From an uncultured Prevotellaceae bacterium (lineage in GTDB: Bacteria > Bacteroidota > Bacteroidia > Bacteroidales > Muribaculaceae), in assembly GCA_905207705.1 (NCBI GenBank), contig CAJLMA010000012.1:1-54594 (forward strand): a DNA stretch of 54,594 nt. The letters run 5' to 3'. This document shows positions 1 through 7,944 of this stretch, in pieces. The notes under the pieces were generated by a model that was not told the DNA's origin, ran no database searches, and worked only from the letters and a program-made list of their open reading frames with translations. How positions within the stretch are numbered: position 1 is the stretch's first letter; every line of letters starts with the position of its first letter. A program made the translations under genes and the position numbers.

Positions 1-294
1 TGAAGGCAACTTCACGAATCCCCCCTCCTCCCTTTTTATACCCCCACCCGGCATCCGCCGGGCAGGCAATCGGCTGGCAAGTTGTCCGATGCCGAGAATA
101 CAAAAATGAACAAAGCCTGTGCAAAGCCTCGTGCGACAATAATCTGTGACAATAATCTATCAGCATTGCTTTAATCAGTGTATTATTTTCGGCGCAGTAG
201 AAATTTGATGGGAATTTATTTTCAAAATCCCGAATAATTTCGACCTTTGCCTTGTTTTTATGCAATAAACGGCTAAGGACGAATTTTTTATCTA
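1..294. other. Intergenic left edge with short hairpin and tandem repeat
   Basis: No gene is visible here. It holds a GC-rich hairpin (CCCGGC at 47-52, GCCGGG at 57-62, four-base loop) and a 13-base unit beginning GACAATAATCT present twice in tandem (135-145 and 148-158). No integrase or clear att repeat is seen. No perfect TAnnTTTG box lies immediately before the first gene, so the promoter of the following operon is not resolved. Confidence 0.5.
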
Positions 295-870
295 ATGAAA
301 AAGGACGCTATGTTTATTACAGATCGAATTGTTTTGCGCCGGTGGGAAGAGTCTGATGCAGAATCCTTATATAAATATGCTCAAGATCCTGCAATCGGGC
401 CTATTGCAGGTTGGCCACCTCACACGTCCGTAGAAGACAGCCTGAACATCATCCGTACTGTCTTTGCCGCTCCGGAAACTTATGCTGTTGTCTTGAAAGA
501 AACCGGTGAACCGGTTGGGAGCATAGGTATCATGCTCGGGGATGGTCTGCACAGTGCCGAAATGCAGGCAAACGAGGCTGAAATAGGTTATTGGATAGGC
601 AAGCCTTATTGGGGACAGGGTTTGATACCCGAAGCCGTGCGTTGCCTGCTGAAGAGATGTTTTGAGGATTTGGGAATGACTGCCGTCTGGTGCGGCTATT
701 ATGACGGCAACACGAAGTCGCGCCGAGTGATGGAGAAATGCGGTTTACGCTTTCATCATACAGAAGAAGGCAATACCTCTCCGTTGGGCGATGTCCGCAC
801 CGAGCATTTCATGAGGATGACGAAGGAGGAATGGTTGAAGATTTCAAAAGAAGAAAATTTATGCAAATAA
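295..870 (+). CDS. GNAT family N-acetyltransferase (RimJ/RimL-like)
   Basis: A 191-residue acetyltransferase of the GNAT fold, expected to transfer acetyl from acetyl-CoA to an amine on a protein N-terminus or small molecule. The opening pattern (TDRIVLRRWEESDAE) and the acetyl-CoA-binding segment GYWIGKPYWGQGLIPEAV around residues 98-115 are typical of the RimJ/RimL subgroup, followed by the NTKSRRVMEKCGL motif that forms the last part of the fold. Length is normal for the family. It is the first gene of a tightly packed run of five, and its stop overlaps the start of the next GNAT gene. The substrate cannot be told; the neighbouring efflux pump and antibiotic-acetyltransferase-like gene make a detoxification role plausible but unproven. 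Confidence 0.88.
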   Translation: MKKDAMFITDRIVLRRWEESDAESLYKYAQDPAIGPIAGWPPHTSVEDSLNIIRTVFAAPETYAVVLKETGEPVGSIGIMLGDGLHSAEMQANEAEIGYWIGKPYWGQGLIPEAVRCLLKRCFEDLGMTAVWCGYYDGNTKSRRVMEKCGLRFHHTEEGNTSPLGDVRTEHFMRMTKEEWLKISKEENLCK

Positions 871-1376
871 CATTTCAGGAGATAAAAGAAGAGGATTTCG
901 GTGCTTTCCGCCAAGATGTCAAGGATATATTTTCCATTGCCGTAATAAGGGAATTCGGTAATCCAGAACGAGGTGAAGTGATTCCAGATGAAGACATAGA
1001 CGAAGCTTTATTTCATCCTCAGGCAGAAGTTTACTATATTCTCGCGGACGGAGAAAAAATAGGTGGTGTAACATTACGGAATGACAAAGAATCTCACCGC
1101 AATTCTGTTGATTTATTTTATATCTATCCCGACTGTCATGGACGTGGGCTTGGGACACAGGTGTGGCAAGCCATTGAGCAACTATATCCTGATACAGCAG
1201 TGTGGGAACTTGTAACTCCTTATTTCGAGAAACGGAATATCCATTTCTATTTGAATAAATGTGGCTTCCGTATCGTGGAGTTCTTCTGCAAATATCACAA
1301 GGACTCTTCCAGACACAGTGGTGGGCTTGATTATCAGGACGAATATTTCCGTTTTGAAAAGCAAATGAACATCTGA
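861..1376 (+). CDS. GNAT family N-acetyltransferase
   Basis: A 171-residue second GNAT protein, unrelated in detail to the one before it. The acetyl-CoA loop is visible as PDCHGRGLGTQVWQAIEQ, followed by a FEKRNIHFYLNKCGF segment that matches the C-terminal GNAT motif. The frame is open further upstream to 738, but that part runs through the preceding gene; the ATG at 861 overlaps the previous stop by ten bases and starts a normal GNAT N-terminus (MQITFQEIKEEDFGAF), so it is preferred. Tight overlap implies translational coupling in one operon. Substrate unknown. Confidence 0.85.
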   Translation: MQITFQEIKEEDFGAFRQDVKDIFSIAVIREFGNPERGEVIPDEDIDEALFHPQAEVYYILADGEKIGGVTLRNDKESHRNSVDLFYIYPDCHGRGLGTQVWQAIEQLYPDTAVWELVTPYFEKRNIHFYLNKCGFRIVEFFCKYHKDSSRHSGGLDYQDEYFRFEKQMNI

Positions 1377-1377
1377 C

Positions 1378-1779
1378 ATGAGAAACATACAGAAATCCCT
1401 CATAATTTGGCTTTGCTTCCTTCCCGTAGCCATTCTCAATGGAGGTCTGCGGGAATACATATTGGTTAAGGCTATCGGAGAAGAATGGGCTTTGCCTGTC
1501 AGTGGGATGATATTAAGCGTGTGTATTTTTCTGATAACTTGGATGTTATTGCCTCGAATGATAAAAGCCATTACCTCCAAAGAAAGTTGGTTGATAGGGA
1601 TAAACTGGATGTTGTTGACAATCGCTTTTGAGTTTTCCGTGGGACTGGCAGGCGGCAATACCGTCGTGAAACTCCTCGCCACTTACAATCCGTTGGACGG
1701 TAATCTGTGGTTACTGGTTCTGGCGGCTACGTTGTTGTCTCCAATTATAGTAAAACACATGCATAACACTATCCAATAA
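1378..1779 (+). CDS. Small integral membrane protein, function unknown
   Basis: A 133-residue hydrophobic protein with about four predicted membrane spans (roughly residues 8-25, 38-58, 70-92 and 108-126) separated by short polar loops. It begins one base after the stop of the second GNAT gene and ends one base before the next start, so it belongs to the same transcription unit. I do not recognise a named family. Its place between acetyltransferases and a cysteine-rich protein does not identify a role. Confidence 0.7.
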   Translation: MRNIQKSLIIWLCFLPVAILNGGLREYILVKAIGEEWALPVSGMILSVCIFLITWMLLPRMIKAITSKESWLIGINWMLLTIAFEFSVGLAGGNTVVKLLATYNPLDGNLWLLVLAATLLSPIIVKHMHNTIQ

Positions 1780-1780
1780 T

Positions 1781-2242
1781 ATGGAATTATCTGATTGGTT
1801 CAAAGGCTTTGAGAAAGGCATTGTCAAACTGACGGAAGCACAGAGGGAAACATTCTTCCATGAGTGCGGCAAGAACTGCGTTCAATGTGGTACGCTTCAA
1901 ATTTATAAAGACTTGTATGAACAGACCAATGGAGACCTTGATCTGTTTTTCGCCAAAGCTAATGAATTGCCCGGCGTAAGGTGCGAAACGATAAAGAAAG
2001 ATTCTGTTTATAATCTGTATTTCCTGGAATGTACCTGCGGGCTTCATAAACAAGGCTATGTTTCTATCCCTCTGCTCTGTGAATGCTCCAGACAAAGCAT
2101 TCTTTACGTCCTGCATTCGTTATGGAAAGACAGGACATTCCAAGTAACCATTTGTGAATCCATTCTACGAGGAAGCCTGCATTGCAGGATGCGGATTGAA
2201 GCGAGCAACACTGATTTTGCTGAATTTGAAACGAAAATATAG
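1781..2242 (+). CDS. Cysteine-rich cytosolic protein of unknown function
   Basis: A 153-residue soluble protein with ordered cysteines: HECGKNCVQCG near residues 27-37, an ECTCGLHKQ segment near 85, CECSRQS near 100 and a final ILRGSLHCRMRI segment. The spacing (C..C..C, CxC, CxC, then a GxxxC strand) resembles small metal- or thiol-binding proteins found as stand-alone genes in Firmicutes and Bacteroidetes (a DUF6144-like pattern, by memory only). It directly follows the membrane protein and is followed by a broken membrane protein. A metal or Fe-S site is an inference from the cysteines. Confidence 0.6.
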   Translation: MELSDWFKGFEKGIVKLTEAQRETFFHECGKNCVQCGTLQIYKDLYEQTNGDLDLFFAKANELPGVRCETIKKDSVYNLYFLECTCGLHKQGYVSIPLLCECSRQSILYVLHSLWKDRTFQVTICESILRGSLHCRMRIEASNTDFAEFETKI

Positions 2243-2248
2243 AATGGA

Positions 2249-2528
2249 ATGACTTTAATACTGGTATATTTGTTTACTGGCTTTCAGCTTGCATTTCGTT
2301 GTCCACATTATACAATTCTTTATCATTCGCAAATATATTCCTGCCATTGTCAGCACCGTGTTATGTTTGCCTTATTGCGTCATGGCAATAAGTGCTGGTC
2401 AAGAGCAATATTCCAATGTGGAAAACGTTTTGTTAGGTGTTTTAAGCCTGGTTATTTGTATAGCCAATCTTTGCCTGATGCAAATCGTAACACCCAGAAT
2501 TTATAAGTGGATTAAAAACAAGATGTGA
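2249..2528 (+). pseudogene. Small membrane protein, apparently frameshifted
   Basis: Two overlapping reading frames together read as one small membrane protein. The frame from the ATG at 2249 gives a hydrophobic start (MTLILVYLFTGFQL); from about 2289 the neighbouring frame continues as HFVVHIIQFFIIRKYIPAIV and runs to the stop at 2526-2528 with two further hydrophobic segments and a basic end. The second frame has no ATG and has two stop codons just upstream (2250, 2256), so the gene looks split by a one-base change near 2285-2292. A TTG start at 2289 for a 79-residue protein is the alternative. It is last in the five-gene unit. Confidence 0.5.
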
Positions 2529-2864
2529 ATACCCGGAATGTGCGTATCCCCCAAAAAGCGAAGTCAATTTGAGGGAAATGTTAGAAATCCTACAAAAAGG
2601 AACTGGAAAATTGGAGGTATAATCAAGAACAAATGCTATCTTTGCGAACTAACAGAAAAAAATAGAATTGTTCAACCAATATGAAATGGCAAGTGTGCAT
2701 ATAGCTGCGCTTGACGGATAGCATTTGAATCAAGCTATTCAGCAACGGACAGGCTTATAACAGGTTTGTCCATTCTTGTTTTGCCATTATTCCAAATTCA
2801 TAATCGTGCAATGTGTCATGCCGCCTTGTGCAGCAGGATTTGTCGCATCCTATCAAGTTGAACA
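2529..2864 (+). other. Long intergenic leader upstream of the MATE gene
   Basis: No protein gene is evident. A perfect -7 box (TATCTTTG, 2637-2644) would give a leader of about 215 bases before the pump gene. The leader has a tiny ORF at 2681-2704 (MKWQVCI) overlapping AATGGCAA, which is complementary to TTGCCATT near 2781-2790, and an inverted GGACA/TGTCC pair. This could be an attenuation leader, but the evidence is thin. Confidence 0.4.
2637..2644 (+). promoter_or_regulatory. Candidate -7 promoter element (TATCTTTG)
   Basis: Perfect match to the Bacteroidetes -7 consensus TAnnTTTG; no TTG lies at the usual 19-base spacing. It probably drives the MATE and xenobiotic acetyltransferase genes. 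Confidence 0.4.
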
Positions 2865-4154
2865 ATGAACTATACATATAAGAATATCTGGCTCATCAAC
2901 TTTCCCGTAATGATGAGCATCCTTATCGAACAACTTATCAATATCACCGATGCCATTTTCCTGGGGCATGTGGGAGAAATAGAATTGGGCGCATCCGCCC
3001 TTGCCGGGATTTGGTATCTGGCACTTTATATGCTCGGCTTCGGTTTCAGTCTGGGCTTGCAGGTCGTTATCGCACGGCGCAACGGCGAACAACACTATTC
3101 CGAAACAGGGAAGACGTTCTTTCAAGGATTGTTTTTCCTGTCGGGACTTGCTGTCCTTTTGAGCCTGTTCTCCAAACTGTTTTCCCCGATTATTCTAAGT
3201 CGGCTGATTGCTTCTGCGGAAGTCTATCATGCCGTGATTGATTATTTGGACGGGCGCATTTGGGGGCTGCTTTTCTCCTTTCCGTTCCTTGCCCTACGTT
3301 CGTTCCTGGTCGGCATTACCTGTACAAGAGCCTTGAACGTGGCGGCTCTGACAGCCGTATTGGTGAACATTCCGGGCAACTGGCTGCTCATATTCCATTG
3401 GGACATGGGGATAGCAGGTGCAGCCATTGCGTCGTCTTTTGCCGAAGCGTGTTCGTTGGCGGTGCTGGCCATTCATGTCTTACGGAAAATGGATAAACGG
3501 ATTTATGGGTTATATTGGAGATTGGACAAAGCCTTGTTGCGCCATGTCTGCCAAGTATCCGTATGGAGCATGTTCCATTCGTTTATCGGAGTGGCCTCGT
3601 GGCTTGCCTTCTTCGTGGCTGTCGAGCATTTGGGAGAAATGGAACTGGCGGCTACCAATGTCATACGCAGTGTCTCGACGGTGTTCTTTGTCATTGTCAA
3701 TTCACTGGCGGCCACTACCGGTTCGTTGGTGAGCAATTTGTTGGGAGCCGGGCAAAAGGCTCAGGTAATCTCGCTGTGTAACCGGGTTGTCCGTTTGGGA
3801 TATGCCATCGGTTTTCCGCTGGTCATCCTTGCTGTGATTTTCTATCGTCCGATTGTCGGCATCTATACGGAAAGCCCGGTTCTGATGCAGATATCCCGTC
3901 TGCCGTTTGTGGTCATGCTGCTGAACTACGTCTTTGCCTTGCCCGGCTATGTCTATATGAATGCCGTTACAGGTACGGGGGCAACACGCATGGCATTCAT
4001 TTTCCAGTTGATAACCATCGTGGCCTATCAGATTTATTTGTGGAGCATCAGCGGTTTCAGTACGTCATTGTCCATTTATTGGACGGCAGAATATCTGTAT
4101 GTGATATTACTTGGCTTGTTGTCTGTCATTTATCTGAAATATAAACGCTATTAA
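2865..4154 (+). CDS. MATE family multidrug efflux transporter
   Basis: A 429-residue polytopic inner-membrane protein with about 12 hydrophobic helices in two related halves, the size and shape of MATE (NorM/DinF-type) cation-coupled drug exporters. The N-terminus (IWLINFPVMMSILIEQLINI, then TDAIFLGHVGEIELGASALA) is the characteristic first helix pair of the family. The ATG at 2865 is preceded by a roughly 215-base leader. The next gene starts 11 bases after the stop, so pump and acetyltransferase are probably cotranscribed. Substrates cannot be inferred from sequence. Confidence 0.9.
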   Translation: MNYTYKNIWLINFPVMMSILIEQLINITDAIFLGHVGEIELGASALAGIWYLALYMLGFGFSLGLQVVIARRNGEQHYSETGKTFFQGLFFLSGLAVLLSLFSKLFSPIILSRLIASAEVYHAVIDYLDGRIWGLLFSFPFLALRSFLVGITCTRALNVAALTAVLVNIPGNWLLIFHWDMGIAGAAIASSFAEACSLAVLAIHVLRKMDKRIYGLYWRLDKALLRHVCQVSVWSMFHSFIGVASWLAFFVAVEHLGEMELAATNVIRSVSTVFFVIVNSLAATTGSLVSNLLGAGQKAQVISLCNRVVRLGYAIGFPLVILAVIFYRPIVGIYTESPVLMQISRLPFVVMLLNYVFALPGYVYMNAVTGTGATRMAFIFQLITIVAYQIYLWSISGFSTSLSIYWTAEYLYVILLGLLSVIYLKYKRY

Positions 4155-4165
4155 AACTGAATATT

Positions 4166-4819
4166 ATGATGAAAAAGATATATCCACGCACTGGCGACAC
4201 GCAGACCGTGTACCTGAATGCAGTTGTGAAATGTCCGTCTATCGAAGTGGGCGACTATACCATCTACAATGATTTTGTGTCCGACCCGTTGCTTTTCGAG
4301 CGGAACAATGTGCTATATCATTATCCTATCAATCACGAACGGCTGATAATCGGCAAGTTCTGTTCCATCGCTTGCGGTGCGAAATTCCTGTTCAACAGTG
4401 CCAACCATACCTTGAAATCCTTATCTACCTATACCTTCCCGCTCTTTTATGAGGATTGGGACTTGGAAAAATCAGATGTCGCAACGGCTTGGGACAACAA
4501 AGGCGACATCGTGATAGGCAACGATGTGTGGATAGGTTACGAAGCGGTGATTATGGCCGGTGTTCACATCGGCAACGGGGCAATCATAGCCGCTCGTGCT
4601 GTTGTTACGAAAGACGTGCCTCCTTATACAATAGTCGGCGGTGTTCCTGCCAGACCGATAAATAGACGTTTCGATGAAGACACGGTACGGAAACTCGAAG
4701 CGCTGAAATGGTGGGACTGGCCTGTCGAAAAGATTCGCCACTGCTTGCCTTATATCAAGAAAGGCGATGTAAATGAGTTGCTGCAAATGACTTCATCCTA
4801 CCCCATCAATTTTAAATAA
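4166..4819 (+). CDS. Vat/CatB-like xenobiotic O-acetyltransferase
   Basis: A 217-residue left-handed beta-helix acetyltransferase of the xenobiotic acetyltransferase (XAT) group, which includes the streptogramin A (Vat) and chloramphenicol (CatB) acetyltransferases. The catalytic histidine is visible at residue 81 in FNSANH, followed by a substrate loop with STYTFP, then hexapeptide repeats (IVIGNDVWIGYEAVIMAGVHI region, residues 115-150) and the GGVPARPINRRF tail typical of Vat proteins. Two ATGs in tandem (4166, 4169) are possible starts. It follows the MATE gene closely and is the last gene before the tRNA. Resistance is plausible but untested; many homologues are uncharacterised. Confidence 0.85.
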   Translation: MMKKIYPRTGDTQTVYLNAVVKCPSIEVGDYTIYNDFVSDPLLFERNNVLYHYPINHERLIIGKFCSIACGAKFLFNSANHTLKSLSTYTFPLFYEDWDLEKSDVATAWDNKGDIVIGNDVWIGYEAVIMAGVHIGNGAIIAARAVVTKDVPPYTIVGGVPARPINRRFDEDTVRKLEALKWWDWPVEKIRHCLPYIKKGDVNELLQMTSSYPINFK

Positions 4820-4825
4820 TATAAA

Positions 4826-4865
4826 AACACCCGACTTTACATTCTTGGATGTAAAATCGGGTGTT
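4826..4865 (-). terminator. Hairpin terminator between the O-acetyltransferase gene and tRNA-Ser
   Basis: Near-perfect inverted repeat: arm 4826-4842 (AACACCCGACTTTACAT), six-base loop, arm 4849-4865 with one mismatch. On the minus strand it is followed by a T-rich stretch, so it ends tRNA-Ser transcription; it can also stop the opposing acetyltransferase transcript. Confidence 0.8.
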
Positions 4866-4900
4866 AAATCCGTAAACAATTGATTTTCAATGTCTATTGC

Positions 4901-4984
4901 GGAGAGAGAGGGATTCGAACCCCCGGAGGTGTGACCCTCAACGGTTTTCAAGACCGCCGCAATCGACCACTCTGCCATCTCTCC
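4901..4984 (-). tRNA. tRNA-Ser (anticodon UGA)
   Basis: An 84-base class II tRNA on the minus strand. The acceptor arm GGAGAGA pairs perfectly with TCTCTCC, the anticodon loop is CTTGAAA (anticodon TGA at 4948-4950 on the plus strand), a long variable arm is present, and the T-loop reads GGTTCGAATCC. The CCA end is not encoded. The accessory genes lie on its 3' side, the usual side for tRNA-targeted integration, though no duplicated tRNA end was found. Confidence 0.97.
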
Positions 4985-5023
4985 GAATAAATTCAAAATG
5001 ATGTTCGTGCCATTTGACGGGTG

Positions 5024-5054
5024 CAAAGGTAATGACTCTTTTTGAATTTTGCAA
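5024..5054 (-). promoter_or_regulatory. Promoter of tRNA-Ser
   Basis: On the minus strand, TTG (5052-5054) is followed after 20 bases by TACCTTTG (5024-5031), a perfect TAnnTTTG -7 element, about 40 bases upstream of the tRNA. Confidence 0.65.
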
Positions 5055-5230
5055 ATACTTGCGTCATTTTTTGATTGAAAATCGAGAAAAAAATCGATAA
5101 ATCATGAAAAGTTTTGTTTGCAAGGGGTCAGATGGTTTTGAAATATCGAGGATGTATGTATTTTTTATGAAACAGCAACGTTTATTTCAGAGTTATTAAT
5201 TATATTCGCAAAAAATATTGATATACGGCA

Positions 5231-6211
5231 ATGTCAAAATTTAAGAAGCAGATCTTAGGTAATCTTAAGGATTACATAATGATAGTGGTGGGTCTGGCTC
5301 TGTATGCCTTCGGGTTTACGGCATTTATTCTGCCCGAGAAGGTCGTAACTGGTGGCATGGCCGGTGTGGCCGCTCTTTTGTACTATCGTTTTGGGATACC
5401 TGTAGCGGTGGGCAATTTTACGCTCAATTTCATATTGCTTGCCATAGCGATGAAGGTTGTCGGGAAGACATTTGTCATACGGACGATTTTCGGAACCACG
5501 GTGCTTAGTTTGTTTTTCGGCGTGCTTCAACCGCTTTTCGATACTCCGATAGTGGAGCAACAGGCGTTCATGAATGTGATTTTGGGCGCGCTGATGTGCG
5601 GATTGGGTGTAGGAATTGCATTTGTGCATAATGGCAGCACTGGGGGCAGCGACATTATAGCTGCTATGGTGTCGAAATATAGCAACGTGACTATTGGCCG
5701 TATGATAATGTATACCGACGTGATTATTATTTCGAGTTCCTATGTACTGTTTCACAGTGTCGACAAGATAGTTTACGGTTTTGTGGTGCTGCTGGTGGTA
5801 TCGTTTATGTGCGATTATGTTATCAATACCAACAGGCAGGCCATACAATTCACCATATTTTCGGAGAAATGGGAAGAAATTGCCGATGCCATAATAGGTG
5901 TCGCCCATAGAGGTTGCACGTTGATACACGGTACAGGTTGGTACACGAAGCATGATGTGAAGATGCTTCTTGTCATGTGCCGCAAAATCGAGGCCGTGTC
6001 CATATTCAGGATAATAAAGACGATCGATCCTCACGCTTTTGTATCGCAGTCGCATGTTAACGGTGTTTATGGACAGGGATTTGACGAGGAAAAGATGAAG
6101 CAGCGGATTAAAAAAGTCAAAAAGTCAAAAACAGATTCCAATTTGGTTGCGGGTGATGGCGCAAAACGGCCAATAGAAGAAACTGCCGACTTTTCACAGA
6201 GGCACATTTAA
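5231..6211 (+). CDS. YitT family membrane protein (DUF161/DUF2179)
   Basis: A 326-residue protein with about six N-terminal membrane helices (residues 15-205) and a soluble C-terminal domain of the DUF2179 type (about 205-285, including HGTGWYTKHDVKMLLVMCRK). The first helix and LPEKVVTGGMAGVAALL loop, and the later HNGSTGGSDIIAAMVSKY motif, are signatures of the YitT family. The last 35 residues are a basic, variable tail (KQRIKKVKKSKT). Biochemical role is unknown. It stands alone between the tRNA and the next gene; a weak TATATTCG box lies about 30 bases before the ATG. Confidence 0.9.
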   Translation: MSKFKKQILGNLKDYIMIVVGLALYAFGFTAFILPEKVVTGGMAGVAALLYYRFGIPVAVGNFTLNFILLAIAMKVVGKTFVIRTIFGTTVLSLFFGVLQPLFDTPIVEQQAFMNVILGALMCGLGVGIAFVHNGSTGGSDIIAAMVSKYSNVTIGRMIMYTDVIIISSSYVLFHSVDKIVYGFVVLLVVSFMCDYVINTNRQAIQFTIFSEKWEEIADAIIGVAHRGCTLIHGTGWYTKHDVKMLLVMCRKIEAVSIFRIIKTIDPHAFVSQSHVNGVYGQGFDEEKMKQRIKKVKKSKTDSNLVAGDGAKRPIEETADFSQRHI

Positions 6212-6334
6212 GCACTTTATGGTCAAAAAGGCTTTATATGTGTGATTTTTCGGAAAAACATGTGCAGATTGTCAAATATTAGCGTTAACTTTACTTTATA
6301 GGACAATTTTGTCTCAATTAAAAACTTGTGTATT

Positions 6335-6820
6335 ATGAAAAAGATTTTATTGTCATTGGTGTGTATGATCGGAGTTGCGTTTGCAGCTTCGGCAGAGAGT
6401 GGCGATCTTGAATTGGGAGTACAATTGGGCCATGCCTCGGCTGATAATCAAGAAGGTGTCGGTGTAAAGTTGCAAGTAGGTTTGACTGATGACTTCCGCC
6501 TTGAGCCGAGTTTCAATTATTATTTCAGAAATAACGACGTTAGTTCATGGGATATAAACCTTAATTTGCATTATTTGTTTGATGTGACAGATAATATAAA
6601 TGTATATCCGTTGGCCGGTATCTTTTATTCTGGTTGGAAGTTGCATGGATTTGATGGGCTTGTAGACGATGACAATTTAAGTCGTTTTGGCGCAGACCTT
6701 GGTGGTGGTGTCGACTTTGCTGTGTCCAGTTCGGTATCGCTCACGGGTGAATTGAAATACATGTTCATGAAGGATTTTAGCCAGCTTGTGACAAGCGTCG
6801 GAGTGAAATTCAAATTCTGA
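6335..6820 (+). CDS. Small outer-membrane beta-barrel protein
   Basis: A 161-residue secreted protein: signal peptide at residues 1-20 (MKKILLSLVCMIGVAFAASA) followed by alternating amphipathic strands that fit an eight-stranded OmpX/OmpW-like barrel, ending with the aromatic strand VGVKFKF, a classical outer-membrane insertion signal. The frame is open three codons earlier at 6326, but the ATG at 6335 begins the signal peptide directly. Monocistronic, with its own terminator at 6868-6898. No substrate can be inferred. Confidence 0.8.
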   Translation: MKKILLSLVCMIGVAFAASAESGDLELGVQLGHASADNQEGVGVKLQVGLTDDFRLEPSFNYYFRNNDVSSWDINLNLHYLFDVTDNINVYPLAGIFYSGWKLHGFDGLVDDDNLSRFGADLGGGVDFAVSSSVSLTGELKYMFMKDFSQLVTSVGVKFKF

Positions 6821-6867
6821 AATGAAGGGTTGAAGGCTTGTATGCCATCAGGATGAAGCATAAATTG

Positions 6868-6898
6868 TCTGTCTCAAAAAATTGGGGCAGACTTTTTT
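6868..6898 (+). terminator. Rho-independent terminator after the beta-barrel gene
   Basis: GTCTGTCTC (6868-6876) pairs with GGGGCAGAC (6884-6892), two positions being G-U wobbles, followed by six T residues. Confidence 0.75.
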
Positions 6899-6974
6899 GT
6901 AGACATTAGTAGCTTTCATTGTTTATTATCGCAAGGCGAATGTATTTTTAGGATAAATTTCCCGATTTAAGCTG

Positions 6975-7004
6975 TTGCCAAGGTTGAAAAAAGAATTATC
7001 TTTG
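6975..7004 (+). promoter_or_regulatory. Promoter of the metal ABC transporter genes
   Basis: TTG (6975-6977), a 19-base spacer, then TATCTTTG (6997-7004): a full match to the Bacteroidetes housekeeping promoter. The first ATG is 55 bases downstream. No clear zinc-uptake-repressor palindrome was recognised. Confidence 0.75.
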
Positions 7005-7059
7005 TGTAATTGTTGCGTGCGACATCAATCTTTTTTAATTAACACGGACGTTTGATTAC

Positions 7060-7944
7060 ATGACAATGAAAGTTAACATTGGTTACTTGCATCGGGTTGA
7101 GGTGGGTTTGATTGCCATATTGTGCGCAGTGTTGCTACATTCTTGTGTCGGCAATGTGCCCGATACGCCTACTATAACAGTAAGCATACTCCCTCAAAAG
7201 TATTTTCTTGAAAAGATAGTGGGCGACAAGTTCACCGTGTCGTGCATGCTTAATGAAGGGAATAATCCTGAAGCATACGAGCCGAGCATGTCTCACTTGA
7301 TAAATATCGAAAAGAGCAAAGCATACTTTTGCATAGGCTACATAGGGTTTGAATATGCCATTGTCGGTAAGGCAAGAGCCAATAATCCCGATTTGAAAAT
7401 TTATAACAATTCGAAAGGAATTAAGTTGCTGCGCGGTACGCACGGCACGCAAGAGGGACAGAACGAAGTGGATCCGCATGTGTGGAGTTCGGTGCGCAAT
7501 GCCATAAAGATCGCCGGTAACATGTATGAAGCCGTTGTCGAGCTTGATCCTAAAAATGAGGAGACATACACGGCTAATTATAATAAGTTAAAGGCAGAAC
7601 TTGAGAACCTCGACCGGCAATTTGCTGAAATGCTTGCATCAAAACATGGTAGCGCATTCCTTGTATGGCATCCGTCGTTGAGCTATTTTGCTAATGACTA
7701 CGGGCTAAGGCAGATCAGCATAGAGTATGAAGGAAAAGAGGTGCCGGTCAACATGCTTAAAGAAAAAATAGACACTGCCAAGGAGTGCGGAGCAAAAGTG
7801 TTGTTTATCCAACAAGAGTTTGACAGCCGTCAAGCTGAATCGCTCAATGAAGAAATCGGTGCCAAGATTGTGAGGATAAACCCGATGAATTATCATTGGG
7901 AGGAAGAAATGACAAGTATCGTAAATGCAATTGCGAACAACTGA
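7060..7944 (+). CDS. ZnuA-like metal-binding lipoprotein of an ABC transporter
   Basis: A 294-residue substrate-binding protein of the ZnuA/TroA cluster (zinc or manganese uptake), anchored as a lipoprotein (lipobox LLHSC, Cys29). The metal-site landmarks are partly altered: the usual first histidine of the DPHxYEP motif is Glu71 in NPEAYEP, while His140 (VDPHVW) and His204 (VWHPSLSYF) are kept, and the final acidic ligand position reads INPM with Asn274. The long histidine-rich loop of classical ZnuA is absent. Starts at 7060 or 7066 are both possible. It overlaps the ATPase gene by 20 bases, so the two are coupled. Metal specificity is unknown. Confidence 0.85.
   Translation: MTMKVNIGYLHRVEVGLIAILCAVLLHSCVGNVPDTPTITVSILPQKYFLEKIVGDKFTVSCMLNEGNNPEAYEPSMSHLINIEKSKAYFCIGYIGFEYAIVGKARANNPDLKIYNNSKGIKLLRGTHGTQEGQNEVDPHVWSSVRNAIKIAGNMYEAVVELDPKNEETYTANYNKLKAELENLDRQFAEMLASKHGSAFLVWHPSLSYFANDYGLRQISIEYEGKEVPVNMLKEKIDTAKECGAKVLFIQQEFDSRQAESLNEEIGAKIVRINPMNYHWEEEMTSIVNAIANN

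Noticed and set aside
1..294. Att site or tRNA 3'-end duplicate expected for an element integrated at tRNA-Ser
   Set aside because: No copy of the tRNA-Ser 3' end was found at the left; the true left border is probably outside the window.
738..860. Upstream extension of the second GNAT gene
   Set aside because: It overlaps the coding end of the first GNAT gene in another frame, is unlike any GNAT N-terminus, and an ATG at 861 gives the family-typical start.
2249..2506. Intact 85-residue protein from the ATG at 2249
   Set aside because: After about residue 15 the frame loses its membrane character and becomes Cys/His/Arg-rich, whereas the neighbouring frame continues the membrane helices, which favours a frameshift.
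5255..6055. 266-codon open frame opposite the YitT gene
   Set aside because: Antisense shadow with biased composition (Tyr/His-rich) and no recognisable domain.
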